Shown here: positions 48,513 to 58,092 of the stretch, one piece after another
Layout of the letters: each line of letters opens with the position of its first letter
Numbering within the stretch: the stretch's first letter is position 1
From: Cellulomonas palmilytica
GTDB lineage: Bacteria > Actinomycetota > Actinomycetes > Actinomycetales > Cellulomonadaceae
DNA: 64,000 nt
Direction: 5' to 3'
Assembly (NCBI RefSeq): GCF_021590045.1
Contig: NZ_CP062221.1
Location: forward strand, 2,170,001-2,234,000
The notes under the pieces: model-generated
Database searches by the model: none
The model's input: the letters and a program-made list of their open reading frames with translations, nothing else
What the model was told of the DNA's origin: nothing
Position numbers and translations under genes: made by a program

Positions 48513-50543
48513 ATGCTCCCTGACGACCTGTTCCTCCTGCGCGTGCCCGGAACTCCCGTCCTGCTCCCGGACGGGTCCGCCGCGGTCGTGCCGCTCTCGC
48601 AGCCCGACGCGGACCGCGACGAGTACCTCGGCGGGCTGTGGCTCGTCCCGCTCGACGGCTCGCCCGCGCGGCCGCTGACGCGCGGCCATGCCGACAGCGC
48701 CCCCGACGTGTCGCCCGACGGCCGCTGGGTCGTCTTCGTGCGCTCCGGTGGCGGCGCCAAGCCGCAGCTGTACGTCGTCGAGGCGAGCGGCGGTGAGCCG
48801 TTCCGGGTCACGGACCAGCCGCTCGGCGCGGGGCAGCCGCGGTTCTCGCCCGACGGCCGCCGCATCGCGTACGTGGCGCGTGTCCCCGAGGACGGCCGGT
48901 ACGTCGCGGACGGTGACCCGGGTGCGGAGCGCCCGCGGCTGATCACGCAGCTGCGCAACCGCGTCGACGGGGTCGGGCACCTGCGCGACCGGGTGCGGCA
49001 GGTGTTCGTGCTCGAGCTGCCGGACACCCGCGGTGCGGCGGTCGCGGTCCCGCCGTCGTACGCGCTGACGTCGGCCGACGACGACGTGGACCTGCCCCAC
49101 TGGTTCCCGGACGGTTCGGCGGTCGCCGCGCTCCTGCGCCGGCACGCCGGGCGCGAGGACGACCTGCGTCGCGACGCGGTGGCGCTGCTCGTCCCGCAGG
49201 ACCTCGAGACGGTCGACGGCACCGCCCCGGTCGTGCCGCTGACCGACGCGGACGCGGGCGCGAACCTGGCGGTGTCGCGCGCGGTGCCGGCCCCCGACGG
49301 CTCACGCGTGTGGGTCCTCGCCGAGGACGTCGACGAGTCGGGCCGCGACTTCGTCGCCGCGCTGACGGGTCTGTTCGAGGTTCCTCTCGCGCAGGGCCGC
49401 CCGACCGGTCCCGCCCGGCGCCTGACGGACGCCGACACGGTGGACCTCGACCCCGGTGTCCTCGTGCCCGTCGGCGACGGGGTGCTCGTCGCGCCGCTGC
49501 GCTCGGGCGCCGTTCACCTCACGCGTGTCGGCGTCCACGGCGACTCGCGCGACCTGCTCGACGGTGCCGTCGTCGTCGGCGGTGCCGCTGCAGCGGCCGG
49601 TGCGGTCGTCGCGGTCCGGGGGACGCCGGACAGCGCGGGTGACCTCGTGCTCGTCGGCGACGGGCCGGACGAGGCCGCCCGCACGGGACGAGCGCTGACC
49701 GACTGGTCGGCGCCGCTGCGCGCGACCGGTCGCGTGCGGGCGCCCGAGCCGCTCGTCGCGCACGCACCCGACGGCTACCGGGTCGAGGGCTGGCTCACCA
49801 CGCCCGACCCGGAGCGGTTCGGCGCGGGTCCGCACCCGACGGTCCTGCTGATCCACGGCGGCCCGTTCGCGCAGTACACGCACGAGCTGTTCGACGAGGT
49901 GCAGACCCTCGCCGAGGCCGGCTACGCGGTCGTCCACGGCAACCCGCGCGGCTCGTCGGGCCGCGGCCGCGCGCACGGCCGGGCGATCCTGCGGGCGTTC
50001 GGCACGGTCGACGCGGACGACGTGATCGCGCTGCTCGACGAGGCGCTGACCGACCCGCGGCTCGACGCGCAGCGCACGGGCGTCATGGGCGGGTCGTACG
50101 GCGGGTACCTCACCGCGTGGCTCACGACGCGCACGCAGCGGTTCGCCGCGGCGATCGTGGAGCGGGGGTTCCTCGACCCGGTGAGCTTCACGGGGTCGAG
50201 CGACATCGGCTGGTTCTTCGGCCTGGAGTACCTGGGCGACCCGGACACGGAGGCGGACCTGGTGGCGGCGCAGTCGCCCATGGCGCACGTGGGCGAGGTC
50301 CGGACGCCCACGCTCGTGGTGCACTCCGAGCAGGACTGGCGCTGCCCGGTGGAGCAGGGGCAGCGGTGGTTCGTCGAGCTGCGGCGCCGCGGGGTGCCGA
50401 GCGAGCTGCTGCTGTTCCCGGGCGAGGGGCACGAGCTCACGCGCTCGGGCCGGCCGTCGCACCGTGCGGTGCGGTTCGAGCACGTGCTGCGCTGGTGGCA
50501 GCGCTGGCTCCCCGTGAAGCCGGCCGAACGGGAGATCGTCTGA
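48513..50543 (+). CDS. S9-family serine peptidase (prolyl oligopeptidase/acylaminoacyl-peptidase type)
   Basis: 676 residues. An N-terminal beta-propeller (TolB/WD40-like blades such as DVSPDGRWVVFVRSG and RFSPDGRRIAYVARV) is followed by an alpha/beta-hydrolase domain from about residue 415. Catalytic triad by motif: S528 in GGSYGGYLT, D608 in SEQDWRCP, H640 in GEGHELTRSG. HGNPRGSSGRG supplies the oxyanion region. No signal peptide, so an intracellular oligopeptidase acting on short peptides. Confidence 0.93.
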   Translation: MLPDDLFLLRVPGTPVLLPDGSAAVVPLSQPDADRDEYLGGLWLVPLDGSPARPLTRGHADSAPDVSPDGRWVVFVRSGGGAKPQLYVVEASGGEPFRVTDQPLGAGQPRFSPDGRRIAYVARVPEDGRYVADGDPGAERPRLITQLRNRVDGVGHLRDRVRQVFVLELPDTRGAAVAVPPSYALTSADDDVDLPHWFPDGSAVAALLRRHAGREDDLRRDAVALLVPQDLETVDGTAPVVPLTDADAGANLAVSRAVPAPDGSRVWVLAEDVDESGRDFVAALTGLFEVPLAQGRPTGPARRLTDADTVDLDPGVLVPVGDGVLVAPLRSGAVHLTRVGVHGDSRDLLDGAVVVGGAAAAAGAVVAVRGTPDSAGDLVLVGDGPDEAARTGRALTDWSAPLRATGRVRAPEPLVAHAPDGYRVEGWLTTPDPERFGAGPHPTVLLIHGGPFAQYTHELFDEVQTLAEAGYAVVHGNPRGSSGRGRAHGRAILRAFGTVDADDVIALLDEALTDPRLDAQRTGVMGGSYGGYLTAWLTTRTQRFAAAIVERGFLDPVSFTGSSDIGWFFGLEYLGDPDTEADLVAAQSPMAHVGEVRTPTLVVHSEQDWRCPVEQGQRWFVELRRRGVPSELLLFPGEGHELTRSGRPSHRAVRFEHVLRWWQRWLPVKPAEREIV

Positions 50544-50653
50544 CCGGGCACTGACCCACCACTGACCGCCGCCGACCGCGACCGGTCGGGCATTGAGGTG
50601 GCATCGGCGCGGCGCGTCCGTCACGCTGGGGCTTCGACGACGAGGAGGTGCCG

Positions 50654-50842
50654 ATGGCGCACGACGAGACGAAGACGGCCGTCAGCGAGGACGCGAAGGC
50701 GAAGTTCCGCGAGGCGCTCGAGCGCAAGAAGGGTGCCGCCCACCGCACGGCGGACGGCCAGTCGAACACGGGCGCGGTGCACGGCTCCGAGACGAGCGGT
50801 CCGGCGCAGCGCCGGTTCCAGCGCAAGTCGGGCTCGGCCTGA
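50654..50842 (+). CDS. DUF5302 protein
   Basis: 62 residues, strongly charged, with KAKFREALERKKGAAHR in the middle and a Gln/Arg/Lys-rich end (RRFQRKSGSA). It matches the small actinobacterial DUF5302 family of unknown function. ATG with GAGGAGG six bases upstream. A very strong terminator follows. Confidence 0.82.
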   Translation: MAHDETKTAVSEDAKAKFREALERKKGAAHRTADGQSNTGAVHGSETSGPAQRRFQRKSGSA

Positions 50843-50866
50843 CGCGAGCAGCCGCGCGACGCGTGG

Positions 50867-50913
50867 ACGAGAGAAGGCCCCGACCGGGAGTCCCGGTCGG
50901 GGCCTTCTCTCGT
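50867..50913. terminator. Strong bidirectional terminator between DUF5302 and serA
   Basis: A 23-bp perfect inverted repeat (50867-50889 with 50891-50913) around one central base; in RNA it gives a stem of about 20 bp. It ends TTCTCTCGT. It lies between convergent genes and serves both. Confidence 0.93.
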
Positions 50914-50932
50914 GCGTCCGAGGCGGGACGGC

Positions 50933-52132
50933 TCAGGACAGCAGGCGCAGGCGGATCGCCTCGGGCTGCGAGCGCAGCGCGGTCACGAGCGAGTCGTCGA
51001 CGGGCGAGCCGGCGTCGGTCACCACGTATCCGAGGTCGCCGCGTGTCGCGAGGAGCTGGCCCTCGATGTTGACGCCGTGCTCGGCGAGCGTCGCGTTGAC
51101 CTTGGCGAGCACGCCGGGGACGTTGCGGTGCAGGTACGCGATGCGGTGCACGCCGGGCGGCTGGTCGAGCGCGACGTTCGGCAGGTTGACCGACAGGGTG
51201 GTCGACCCGGTGCCGAGGTAGTCGCGGACCTTGTTCGAGACGAACTGGCCGATGGCCTCCTGCGCCTCCTCGGTCGACCCGCCGGTGTGCGGCGTGAGGA
51301 TGACGTTCGGCAGGCCGCGCAGCTCGGAGTCGAACGGGTCGCCCTTGCGCTTGGGCTCGACGGGGAACACGTCGACCGCGGCGCCCGAGAGGTGGCCGGA
51401 GACGATCGCGTCGCGCACCGCGGCGGGGTCGACGACGAAGCCGCGCGACAGGTTGAGCAGGATCGCGCCGGGCTTCATGCGGGCGATCTGCTCGGCGCCG
51501 AAGAACCCGGCGTTGCCGGGCCGTCCGTCGACGTGCAGCGTGACGACGTCCGCGGTGGCGAGCAGCTCGTCGAGCGAGGTCGCGCGGCGCGCGTTGCCGA
51601 GCGCGAGCTTCTCGGCGGTGTCGTAGAACACGACGGACATGCCGAGGTTCTCGGCGAGCACCGACAGCTGCGTGCCGATGTTGCCGTAGCCGATGATCCC
51701 GAGCGTGCGTCCCCGCACCTCGTGCGCACCGGTCGCGGACTTGTTCCAGATGCCGTCGTGCATCTCCTTGTCGAAGACCGTGAGACGGCGGGTGAGCGCG
51801 ATGATGTCGGCGATCGCGATCTCGACGACCGAGCGCGTGTTCGAGAACGGCGCGTTGAACGTCGCGATGCCGAGGGAGGCTGCGGCGCGCAGGTCGATCT
51901 GGTTGGTGCCGATGCAGTAGGCGCCGACCGCGACGAGGTCGGGCGCCTGCGCGAGGACGTCGGCGGTGACCTGCGTCTTGGAGCGGATCCCGAGCAGGTG
52001 GACACCCCGCAGGGCGTCGACCAGCTCGGACTCGTCGAGCGCGCCGGTCCGCGTCGTGACGTCGAAGCCCGCCGACTCCAGGATGGTGCGGGCCTGCGGG
52101 TGGAGGTTCTCGAGAAGAAGGGCCTTGGGCAC
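50933..52132 (-). CDS. serA: D-3-phosphoglycerate dehydrogenase
   Basis: 399 residues, E. coli-type SerA with an ACT domain. First step of serine synthesis from 3-phosphoglycerate. NAD site GIIGYGNIGTQLSVLAENLG; active-site segments GTNQIDL, FNAPFSNTRSV, LSRGFVVD and TPHTGGSTEEAQ; C-terminal ACT domain (GVLAKVNATLAEHGVNIEGQ) for serine feedback. The GTG at 52132 gives the family N terminus MPKALLLENLHP; an ATG at 52190 would add 19 residues without homology. Neither has a good ribosome site. Confidence 0.93.
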   Translation of the reverse strand: MPKALLLENLHPQARTILESAGFDVTTRTGALDESELVDALRGVHLLGIRSKTQVTADVLAQAPDLVAVGAYCIGTNQIDLRAAASLGIATFNAPFSNTRSVVEIAIADIIALTRRLTVFDKEMHDGIWNKSATGAHEVRGRTLGIIGYGNIGTQLSVLAENLGMSVVFYDTAEKLALGNARRATSLDELLATADVVTLHVDGRPGNAGFFGAEQIARMKPGAILLNLSRGFVVDPAAVRDAIVSGHLSGAAVDVFPVEPKRKGDPFDSELRGLPNVILTPHTGGSTEEAQEAIGQFVSNKVRDYLGTGSTTLSVNLPNVALDQPPGVHRIAYLHRNVPGVLAKVNATLAEHGVNIEGQLLATRGDLGYVVTDAGSPVDDSLVTALRSQPEAIRLRLLS

Positions 52133-52202
52133 GGGCCCATCGTGCGCCTGTCCGGGTGCTGGGCGCGCCGGTGTCCGACTCGCGGACATCGCGCGTCTGG
52201 TC

Positions 52203-54434
52203 TCAGAAGCCCGCGGGCAGGTCGCGCGCGTGCACCACGTGCAGCGCACGCGTGGGGCGCGTCATCGCGACGTACAGGTCGCCCGCGGACAGCTCGAGCA
52301 CCTGCGCGGGCTCGACGAGCACGACGACGTCGAACTCGAGGCCCTTCGCCTCGCGGGGGTCGAGCACGACGACGGGCGCGTCGAGGTCGAGGCCCGTCCC
52401 GACGACCGGCAGGGGCAGCCCCGCGGCGGCCCCCGCGGCGCGCAGCGCCGCGACGCGCTCGGGTGCGGCGACGACCGCGACGCGGCCCGCGCCGGACTCG
52501 TCGTGCACCACGCGGGACGCGGCGGCGGCGGCCTCCACGGCGGCGTCGGTCAGCTCGTCGGGGGCGACCTTCGAGACCTCGAGCGCGTCCGGGACCTCGC
52601 GGGCCGACGTGAGCGTCGAGCGCACGAGCCCCGCCGCGTCCGCGACCCGTCCCGCGGTGTCCGCGACCTGGGCGGGGGTGCGGTAGTTGACCGTGAGTTC
52701 GGCCTGGCGCCACGAGCCGCGCAGGACCGGGTCCAGCATCGAGGCCCACCGCCGGGCGCCCGCGGCCGACGACGTCTGCGCGACGTCCCCGACGATCGTC
52801 AGCGACCGGGTCGGCACGCGGCGCAGCAGCGCGCGCCACGCCATGGCGGACAGCTCCTGGGCCTCGTCCACGACCACGTGCCCGTACGTCCACGACCGGT
52901 CGGCCGCCGCACGCTCCGCGGTCGTCAGCGCGGGGCCGCCCGACGCGAACCGGTCGGCGAGCAGCTCGGCCGACACGAACGCACCGCCGCCCGTCTGCTC
53001 GAGCACCTGCCGCGCGTACGCGACCTCGCGCTGCCGCGCGTCCGCCGCCGCGCGGGCCTGCGCCTTGACGGCCTGGTCGTCCTCGCCGAGCAGCTCCGCG
53101 GCCTCGTCGAGCAGCGGGACGTCCGCGGGGGTCCACGGCGCGTCCGCGTCGCGCGCGAGCAGCGCGCGCTCCCGCGGCGAGAGCTGCGGGGCCGCGGACT
53201 CGAGCCGCCACGGCTTGGCGTACAGGTCGGCGAGCAGCTTCTGCGGCGTCAGCGGCATCCACGCGAGGTTGAGCGCGATGCGGATCTCCCGCGTCGTGCG
53301 CAGCTCCTCGAGGATCTCGCCGCGCTCGTCGGGAGGGACGTCGAACGCGAGCTGCTCGACGTACTGCGACGCGAGCCTGCCGAGCATGTCGCGCACGAAC
53401 GCCACGCGCGCCAGGTTGTGCGGGCGGTGCAGGCGCCGCGCGCGGGCGATCGCCTGGCTCACGTCCGACGGCCGCACGACGATGGTCCGTCCGTCGATGC
53501 GCACGGTCGTCGGCTCGGCGGGCACGCGCTGACGGTCGCGCACGGCGCGCGCGATCACCTGCGCCATGACCGCACGGCCCTTGACCGCCGCGACCTCGTC
53601 GGGCTCGGTGCCGCTCGCGACGACGCCCGGCACGAGGTCGGAGACCGTCGTCGTGACCACGCCGGTCTCGCCGAGCGACGGCAGGACCTGGTCGATGTAG
53701 CGCAGGAACGTGCGGGACGGCCCGACCAGCAGCACGCCCGAGCGCTCGAGGACGCGGCGGTGCGCGTACAGCAGGTAGGCGGCGCGGTGCAGCGCGACCG
53801 CGGTCTTGCCGGTCCCCGGACCGCCCTGCACGACGAGCGCGCCCGTGAGCTCGGAGCGGATGATCGCGTCCTGCTCGGACTGGATGGTCGAGACGATGTC
53901 GCCCATGCGGCCGGTGCGCCCCGCCCGCAGCCCGGCGAGCAGCGCACCCTCGCCCGACAGCCCGGACAGCGCCTGCGGGTCGCCCTCGAGCAGGTCGAGG
54001 TCGAGCACCTCGTCCTCGACGCCCGTGACGGTCCGCCCGCGCGTGACCACGTGCCGACGGCGGCGCACACCGTCGGGGTGCGCCGCCGTCGCGCGGTAGA
54101 ACGCCCGCGCGGCGGGCGCGCGCCAGTCGGTGAGCAGCGGCGTCTGCTCAGGGTCCGTGAGGCCGATGCGCCCGACGTAGCGCGTGGAGTCGTCGTCCAG
54201 GTCGAGCCGGCCGAACACGAGCCGCTCCTCGACCGCCTCCAGCTGCGCGACGCGGTCCTCGTACAGCGTGGCGAACGCGTCGCGCTCGCTGCGGTTCTGC
54301 GGCGACCCCGACGGTCCCTCACGCCGCACCGCCGCGAGCCGCGCCCGCGTCTGCGCGCGCAGCTCGTCGAGCCTGCCGTAGACGACGTCGACCTGTCGCT
54401 GCTCGAGAGCGATCTCGTCGTCCGTGGTCGTCAC
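52203..54434 (-). CDS. helD: HelD-type helicase-like RNA polymerase recycling factor
   Basis: 743 residues of the UvrD/Rep-like HelD family. The N-terminal 150 residues form a coiled-coil arm (EQRQVDVVYGRLDELRAQ) that in mycobacterial and Bacillus HelD reaches into RNA polymerase. Walker A is GGPGTGKTAVALHRAAYL; Walker B VVVDEAQELSAMAWR; NYRTPAQVADTA and VAMTRPTRALHVVH are later helicase motifs. HelD releases stalled polymerase using ATP and can protect it from rifampicin. GTG start at 54434 with CCAGGAGG upstream. The long upstream frame extension is discarded. Confidence 0.92.
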   Translation of the reverse strand: MTTTDDEIALEQRQVDVVYGRLDELRAQTRARLAAVRREGPSGSPQNRSERDAFATLYEDRVAQLEAVEERLVFGRLDLDDDSTRYVGRIGLTDPEQTPLLTDWRAPAARAFYRATAAHPDGVRRRRHVVTRGRTVTGVEDEVLDLDLLEGDPQALSGLSGEGALLAGLRAGRTGRMGDIVSTIQSEQDAIIRSELTGALVVQGGPGTGKTAVALHRAAYLLYAHRRVLERSGVLLVGPSRTFLRYIDQVLPSLGETGVVTTTVSDLVPGVVASGTEPDEVAAVKGRAVMAQVIARAVRDRQRVPAEPTTVRIDGRTIVVRPSDVSQAIARARRLHRPHNLARVAFVRDMLGRLASQYVEQLAFDVPPDERGEILEELRTTREIRIALNLAWMPLTPQKLLADLYAKPWRLESAAPQLSPRERALLARDADAPWTPADVPLLDEAAELLGEDDQAVKAQARAAADARQREVAYARQVLEQTGGGAFVSAELLADRFASGGPALTTAERAAADRSWTYGHVVVDEAQELSAMAWRALLRRVPTRSLTIVGDVAQTSSAAGARRWASMLDPVLRGSWRQAELTVNYRTPAQVADTAGRVADAAGLVRSTLTSAREVPDALEVSKVAPDELTDAAVEAAAAASRVVHDESGAGRVAVVAAPERVAALRAAGAAAGLPLPVVGTGLDLDAPVVVLDPREAKGLEFDVVVLVEPAQVLELSAGDLYVAMTRPTRALHVVHARDLPAGF

Positions 54435-54669
54435 GCGCGCGTCCTCCTGGCAGTGGGTGTGGGCTCGTCCGGGGCGTCCGGCCCCGTCGGGACGGGGCCG
54501 GACAAGGTCCGGACAAGGGCCGTCCATTCTTCCACCCGGACGCGCCCGCCCGCGACGAGCGCGCCGCACACCACCCGCATGCCGGGACCCGCCGCTGCGA
54601 CCGCCGCCCTGACCTGCGCGGTCGCCGACCTGCCCGTACGCTGCGCTTGGTCCGAGGAAGGAGACAGCC

Positions 54670-55851
54670 GTGATCGAGGTCGACGCCGCGCCCGTGGACG
54701 CCGAGCCCGCCCCGCCACGCCTGCTCGTGGTGGAGGACGACGAGGGCGACTTCGTCCTCGCGGCCGAGCACCTCGCCGACGCGGGGCTCGACGTCGACCT
54801 GCGGCGAGCCCGCACGCTCGACGAGGCGGTCACGATGCTCGACGTCGACTGCGTGCTGCTCGACCTCGGTCTGCCGGACGCGGCCGGACTGCCCGCGCTC
54901 GACCGCCTGCTCGCCGCGGGCGCGCCCGCGGTGGTCGTGCTCACCGGGCTGGCGGACGCGCTCGCGGGCGTCGCCGCGGTCGCCGCGGGCGCGCAGGACT
55001 ACCTCGACAAGAGCGAGGTCGACGGCGAGCGCCTCGCCCGCTCCGTGCGGTACGCGATCGCGCGCCGCCGGCTCGAGGACGCGGACCGTGCGCTGTACCG
55101 CAGCGTGGTGCGCGAGCAGGAGACCACGCGGCTGGAGCAGGCGCTGCTGCCGCGTCCCGCGGTCGAGGACGGGACGATCGAGCTCGCGGTCGGCTACCGC
55201 GCGGGGCGCGACGGCGTGCTCGGCGGCGACTTCTACGACGCCGTGCAGCGACCCGACGGCACGGTGCTCGCGATGGTCGGCGACGTGTGCGGGCACGGGC
55301 CGGACGAGGCCGCGCTCGGCGCCACGCTGCGCACCGCGTGGCGCACGCTCGTGCTCGCCGACGTGCCCACGCGGGACGTGCTCGGCCTCCTCGAGCGCGT
55401 GCTGGAGTCCGAGCGTCCGTCGCCCGAGATCTTCACGACGGTCGCGATGGTCGCGGTCGATGCCGACCGCACGGCCGCCGACGTGTACCTCGCGGGGCAC
55501 CCGGTGCCGTTCCTGCTCGGTCCGCCGACCACGATGGTGAGCGCCGCCTCACGCGGCCGCGCCCTCGGCGTGCCCGTGAGCGGTGGGTGGGAGCCGCTGC
55601 GGCTCGAGCTCGGCGACGACTGGGGGATCCTGCTGCACACGGACGGGCTCATGGAGGCGACGATCGCCGACTCGCCCCACCGGATCGGCAAGCTGGGGCT
55701 GGTGGCCGTGGTCGACGAGGCGCTCACCGCGTGCGCGCTGCAGCCCGACGGGCCCGTGCTCGTCGACCGTGTGATCGAGGGCGTGCGTGCGCTGCACGGT
55801 GGCGACCTCGTGGACGACGCCGCCGTGGTGGTCGTGGGGTGGCACGCGTGA
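54670..55851 (+). CDS. Response regulator with PP2C (SpoIIE/RsbU-type) phosphatase output
   Basis: 393 residues. Residues about 16-130: receiver domain with acidic pocket VVEDDEGD, phospho-acceptor D65 (CVLLDLGLPDAAG), T in VVLTG and K in YLDKSE. Residues about 160-393: PP2C phosphatase with metal motifs GGDFYDAV, VGDVCGHGP, LHTDGLMEA and DDAAVVVVG. Such proteins dephosphorylate anti-anti-sigma factors, so phosphorylation by the kinase next door would feed a partner-switch. GTG start with AGGAAGGAG upstream; first gene of the operon. Confidence 0.93.
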   Translation: MIEVDAAPVDAEPAPPRLLVVEDDEGDFVLAAEHLADAGLDVDLRRARTLDEAVTMLDVDCVLLDLGLPDAAGLPALDRLLAAGAPAVVVLTGLADALAGVAAVAAGAQDYLDKSEVDGERLARSVRYAIARRRLEDADRALYRSVVREQETTRLEQALLPRPAVEDGTIELAVGYRAGRDGVLGGDFYDAVQRPDGTVLAMVGDVCGHGPDEAALGATLRTAWRTLVLADVPTRDVLGLLERVLESERPSPEIFTTVAMVAVDADRTAADVYLAGHPVPFLLGPPTTMVSAASRGRALGVPVSGGWEPLRLELGDDWGILLHTDGLMEATIADSPHRIGKLGLVAVVDEALTACALQPDGPVLVDRVIEGVRALHGGDLVDDAAVVVVGWHA

Positions 55852-57509
55852 GGCACTCCGCCGCCGTGGCGCCCGCACACGACGCGAGGACGCTGCGTGA
55901 GCGTCTGCGGCGGTGGTTCGCGCTCGTCGGCGTGCTGCTCGTGCTCGTCGTCACGCTCGCCGCCGTCGCGTACACGCAGCAGGTGCGGCGCCAGGAGCTC
56001 GTGACACAGGACCTGTTCGACGCGATCACGGCGACGGACAACGCGTACATCGCGCTCATCGACGCCGAGACCGGGCTGCGCGGGTTCGCGCTCACGGGCG
56101 ACCGTCGGTTCCTCGCCCCGTACGACACGGCGCGCGGCCGTCCGATCGGGTTCGTCGACGTCGCCCGGGACGTCGCGGGCGTGCGCGCGGACGACGGCAT
56201 GACGGCCGCCGCGCAGCACGCGCAGGACCTCGCGCAGGCCTGGTACGACGACTACGCCGAGCCGCTCGTCGCGCAGATCGAGGCGGACGGGCCCCAGTCC
56301 GTCGACGACGCGCAGGTCGAGCAGGGCCGCGCGCAGTTCGACGAGGTGCGTGCCGCCGCGGTCGCGTTCGTCGACGAGCTGCGCGGCCTGCGCGCCGAGG
56401 TCGCGGACGAGCTCACCACCTGGATGCGCGTCGCGAGCGTCGTGGTCCCCGTGCTCGTCGGAGCGGTCGTCGTGCTGGGCCTCGGCACCTGGGTCGCGCT
56501 GCGCCGCTGGGTGCTCGAACCGCTCGAGCACGTCGGCGCCGACGTGCGTGCCGTCGCGTCGGGCGACCTGCACCACGCGGTGACCGTGCGCGGCCCGGGG
56601 GAGGTCGCCACGCTCGCCGCCGACGTCGAGCACATGCGCACCACGCTCGTCGACGAGATGGGGCGCACCCGGGAGGCACGCCGCGAGGTCGAGCTCGCGC
56701 ACGCGCAGCTCGCGACGCAGGCCGAGGAGCTGCGTCGGTCCAACCGCGACCTCGAGCAGTTCGCCTACGTCGCGTCGCACGACCTGCAGGAGCCCCTGCG
56801 CAAGGTCGCGAGCTTCACCCAGCTGCTGCAGAAGCGCTACGGCGGTCAGCTCGACGAGCGCGCCGACCAGTACATCGGGTTCGCGGTCGACGGTGCCAAG
56901 CGCATGCAGCGGCTCATCCAGGACCTGCTCGGCTTCTCGCGCGTGGGGCGTGTCGGCAAGGAGCTCGCCGAGGTGGGTCTCGAGGACGCGCTCGCCCAGG
57001 CGCTCGAGCAGCAGTCCGAGGCCGTGGCGGACGCGGGCGCGGTCGTCACGCACGACCCGCTTCCGGTCGTCGTCGGCGAGGAGCCCCTGCTCGTGCAGCT
57101 GTTCGCGAACCTCGTCGGGAACGCCGTGAAGTTCCGCCACCCGGACCGTCCCGCGCGCGTGCACGTGAGCGCCCGCGAGACCGACGAGGGCTGGGAGCTC
57201 GCGTGCGAGGACGACGGGATCGGCATCGACCCGCAGTACGCCGAGCGCGTGTTCGTCATCTTCCAGCGCCTGCACGCCAAGGACGTCTACGAGGGCACCG
57301 GGATCGGGCTCGCCCTGTGCAAGAAGATCGTCGAGTTCCACGGCGGACGGATCTGGATCGACCAGCCCGCCTCGGGCGTCGGGGCGCGCGTGTGCTGGAC
57401 GCTCCCGCAGCGCACCCACGCGCGGCCCGACGACGCCGCCACGACCACGGAACCGCACGCAGCACCCGGCACGACCACCCCTGCACCAGCGCCGAACGGA
57501 GCACCCTGA
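55848..57509 (+). CDS. Sensor histidine kinase with CHASE3 and HAMP domains
   Basis: 553 residues; GTG start overlapping the upstream stop. Two membrane helices (about 23-43 and 190-212) flank an extracytoplasmic CHASE3 domain ([16 protein letters not shown] is its hallmark). HAMP follows ([16 protein letters not shown]), then a HisKA helix with H311 in [14 protein letters not shown], the phytochrome-like subtype that usually works with Rcp1-type regulators. ATP-binding motifs are [28 protein letters not shown] and [18 protein letters not shown]. The signal sensed is unknown. Confidence 0.94.
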   Translation: MRHSAAVAPAHDARTLRERLRRWFALVGVLLVLVVTLAAVAYTQQVRRQELVTQDLFDAITATDNAYIALIDAETGLRGFALTGDRRFLAPYDTARGRPIGFVDVARDVAGVRADDGMTAAAQHAQDLAQAWYDDYAEPLVAQIEADGPQSVDDAQVEQGRAQFDEVRAAAVAFVDELRGLRAEVADELTTWMRVASVVVPVLVGAVVVLGLGTWVALRRWVLEPLEHVGADVRAVASGDLHHAVTVRGPGEVATLAADVEHMRTTLVDEMGRTREARREVELAHAQLATQAEELRRSNRDLEQFAYVASHDLQEPLRKVASFTQLLQKRYGGQLDERADQYIGFAVDGAKRMQRLIQDLLGFSRVGRVGKELAEVGLEDALAQALEQQSEAVADAGAVVTHDPLPVVVGEEPLLVQLFANLVGNAVKFRHPDRPARVHVSARETDEGWELACEDDGIGIDPQYAERVFVIFQRLHAKDVYEGTGIGLALCKKIVEFHGGRIWIDQPASGVGARVCWTLPQRTHARPDDAATTTEPHAAPGTTTPAPAPNGAP

Positions 57510-57943
57510 TGCCTCGCAAGACCATCGACGTCCTGCTCGTCGAGGACGATCCCGGCGACGTCCTGATGACGAAGGAGGCGTTCGAGCACAACAAGGTCCG
57601 CAACACGCTGACCGTCGTCGCCGACGGCGTCAGCGCGCTCGAGTACCTGCGCAAGGAGGGCGAGCACGCCGACGCGCCCACGCCGGACCTCGTCCTGCTC
57701 GACCTCAACCTGCCGCGCATGGACGGCCGCGAGGTGCTGCAGGCGCTCAAGGCCGACGAGCGGCTACGGTCGATCCCGGTGGTCGTCCTCACGACCTCGG
57801 AGGCGGAGGAGGACGTCGTGCGGTCCTACGCGCTGCACGCGAACGCGTACGTGACCAAGCCGGTCGACTTCGACGCGTTCATCACCGTCGTCCGTCAGAT
57901 CGACGAGTTCTTCGTCGAGGTCGTGCGGCTGCCGCAGCACTGA
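57509..57943 (+). CDS. Single-domain response regulator (Rcp1-like)
   Basis: 144 residues, receiver only. Acidic pocket [17 protein letters not shown], phospho-acceptor in [16 protein letters not shown], then [12 protein letters not shown] and the lysine in [12 protein letters not shown]. The Glu-Asp-Asp-x-Gly-Asp start is typical of Rcp1/CheY partners of phytochrome-like kinases. No output domain, so it acts by protein contact or as a phosphate sink. ATG overlaps the kinase stop (TGATG). Confidence 0.94.
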   Translation: MPRKTIDVLLVEDDPGDVLMTKEAFEHNKVRNTLTVVADGVSALEYLRKEGEHADAPTPDLVLLDLNLPRMDGREVLQALKADERLRSIPVVVLTTSEAEEDVVRSYALHANAYVTKPVDFDAFITVVRQIDEFFVEVVRLPQH

Positions 57944-57995
57944 CGCCACCTCGCGACCGGCCGCGCCCGCGGACGGCGGAGCGGTCGTCGTCGTG

Positions 57996-58023
57996 CGCCC
58001 CGGCGGGAATCCTCGCCGGGGCG
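57996..58023 (+). terminator. Terminator of the phosphatase-kinase-regulator operon
   Basis: CGCCCCGGCG (57996-58005), loop GGAATCCT, CGCCGGGGCG (58014-58023): 10-bp perfect stem, extendable by three pairs, 53 nt after the last stop. Confidence 0.8.
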
Positions 58024-58092
58024 TACGCGTTGAGGTGCGCAGACGTCCGGCCACGGCCGGGAGACGACGGCACGACAGGAGCACCCACGACG

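Noticed and set aside
51966..55847. Upstream extension of the histidine kinase frame
   Set aside because: It runs through helD and the PP2C gene in a shadow frame; the GTG at 55848 in a GTGA overlap is the start.
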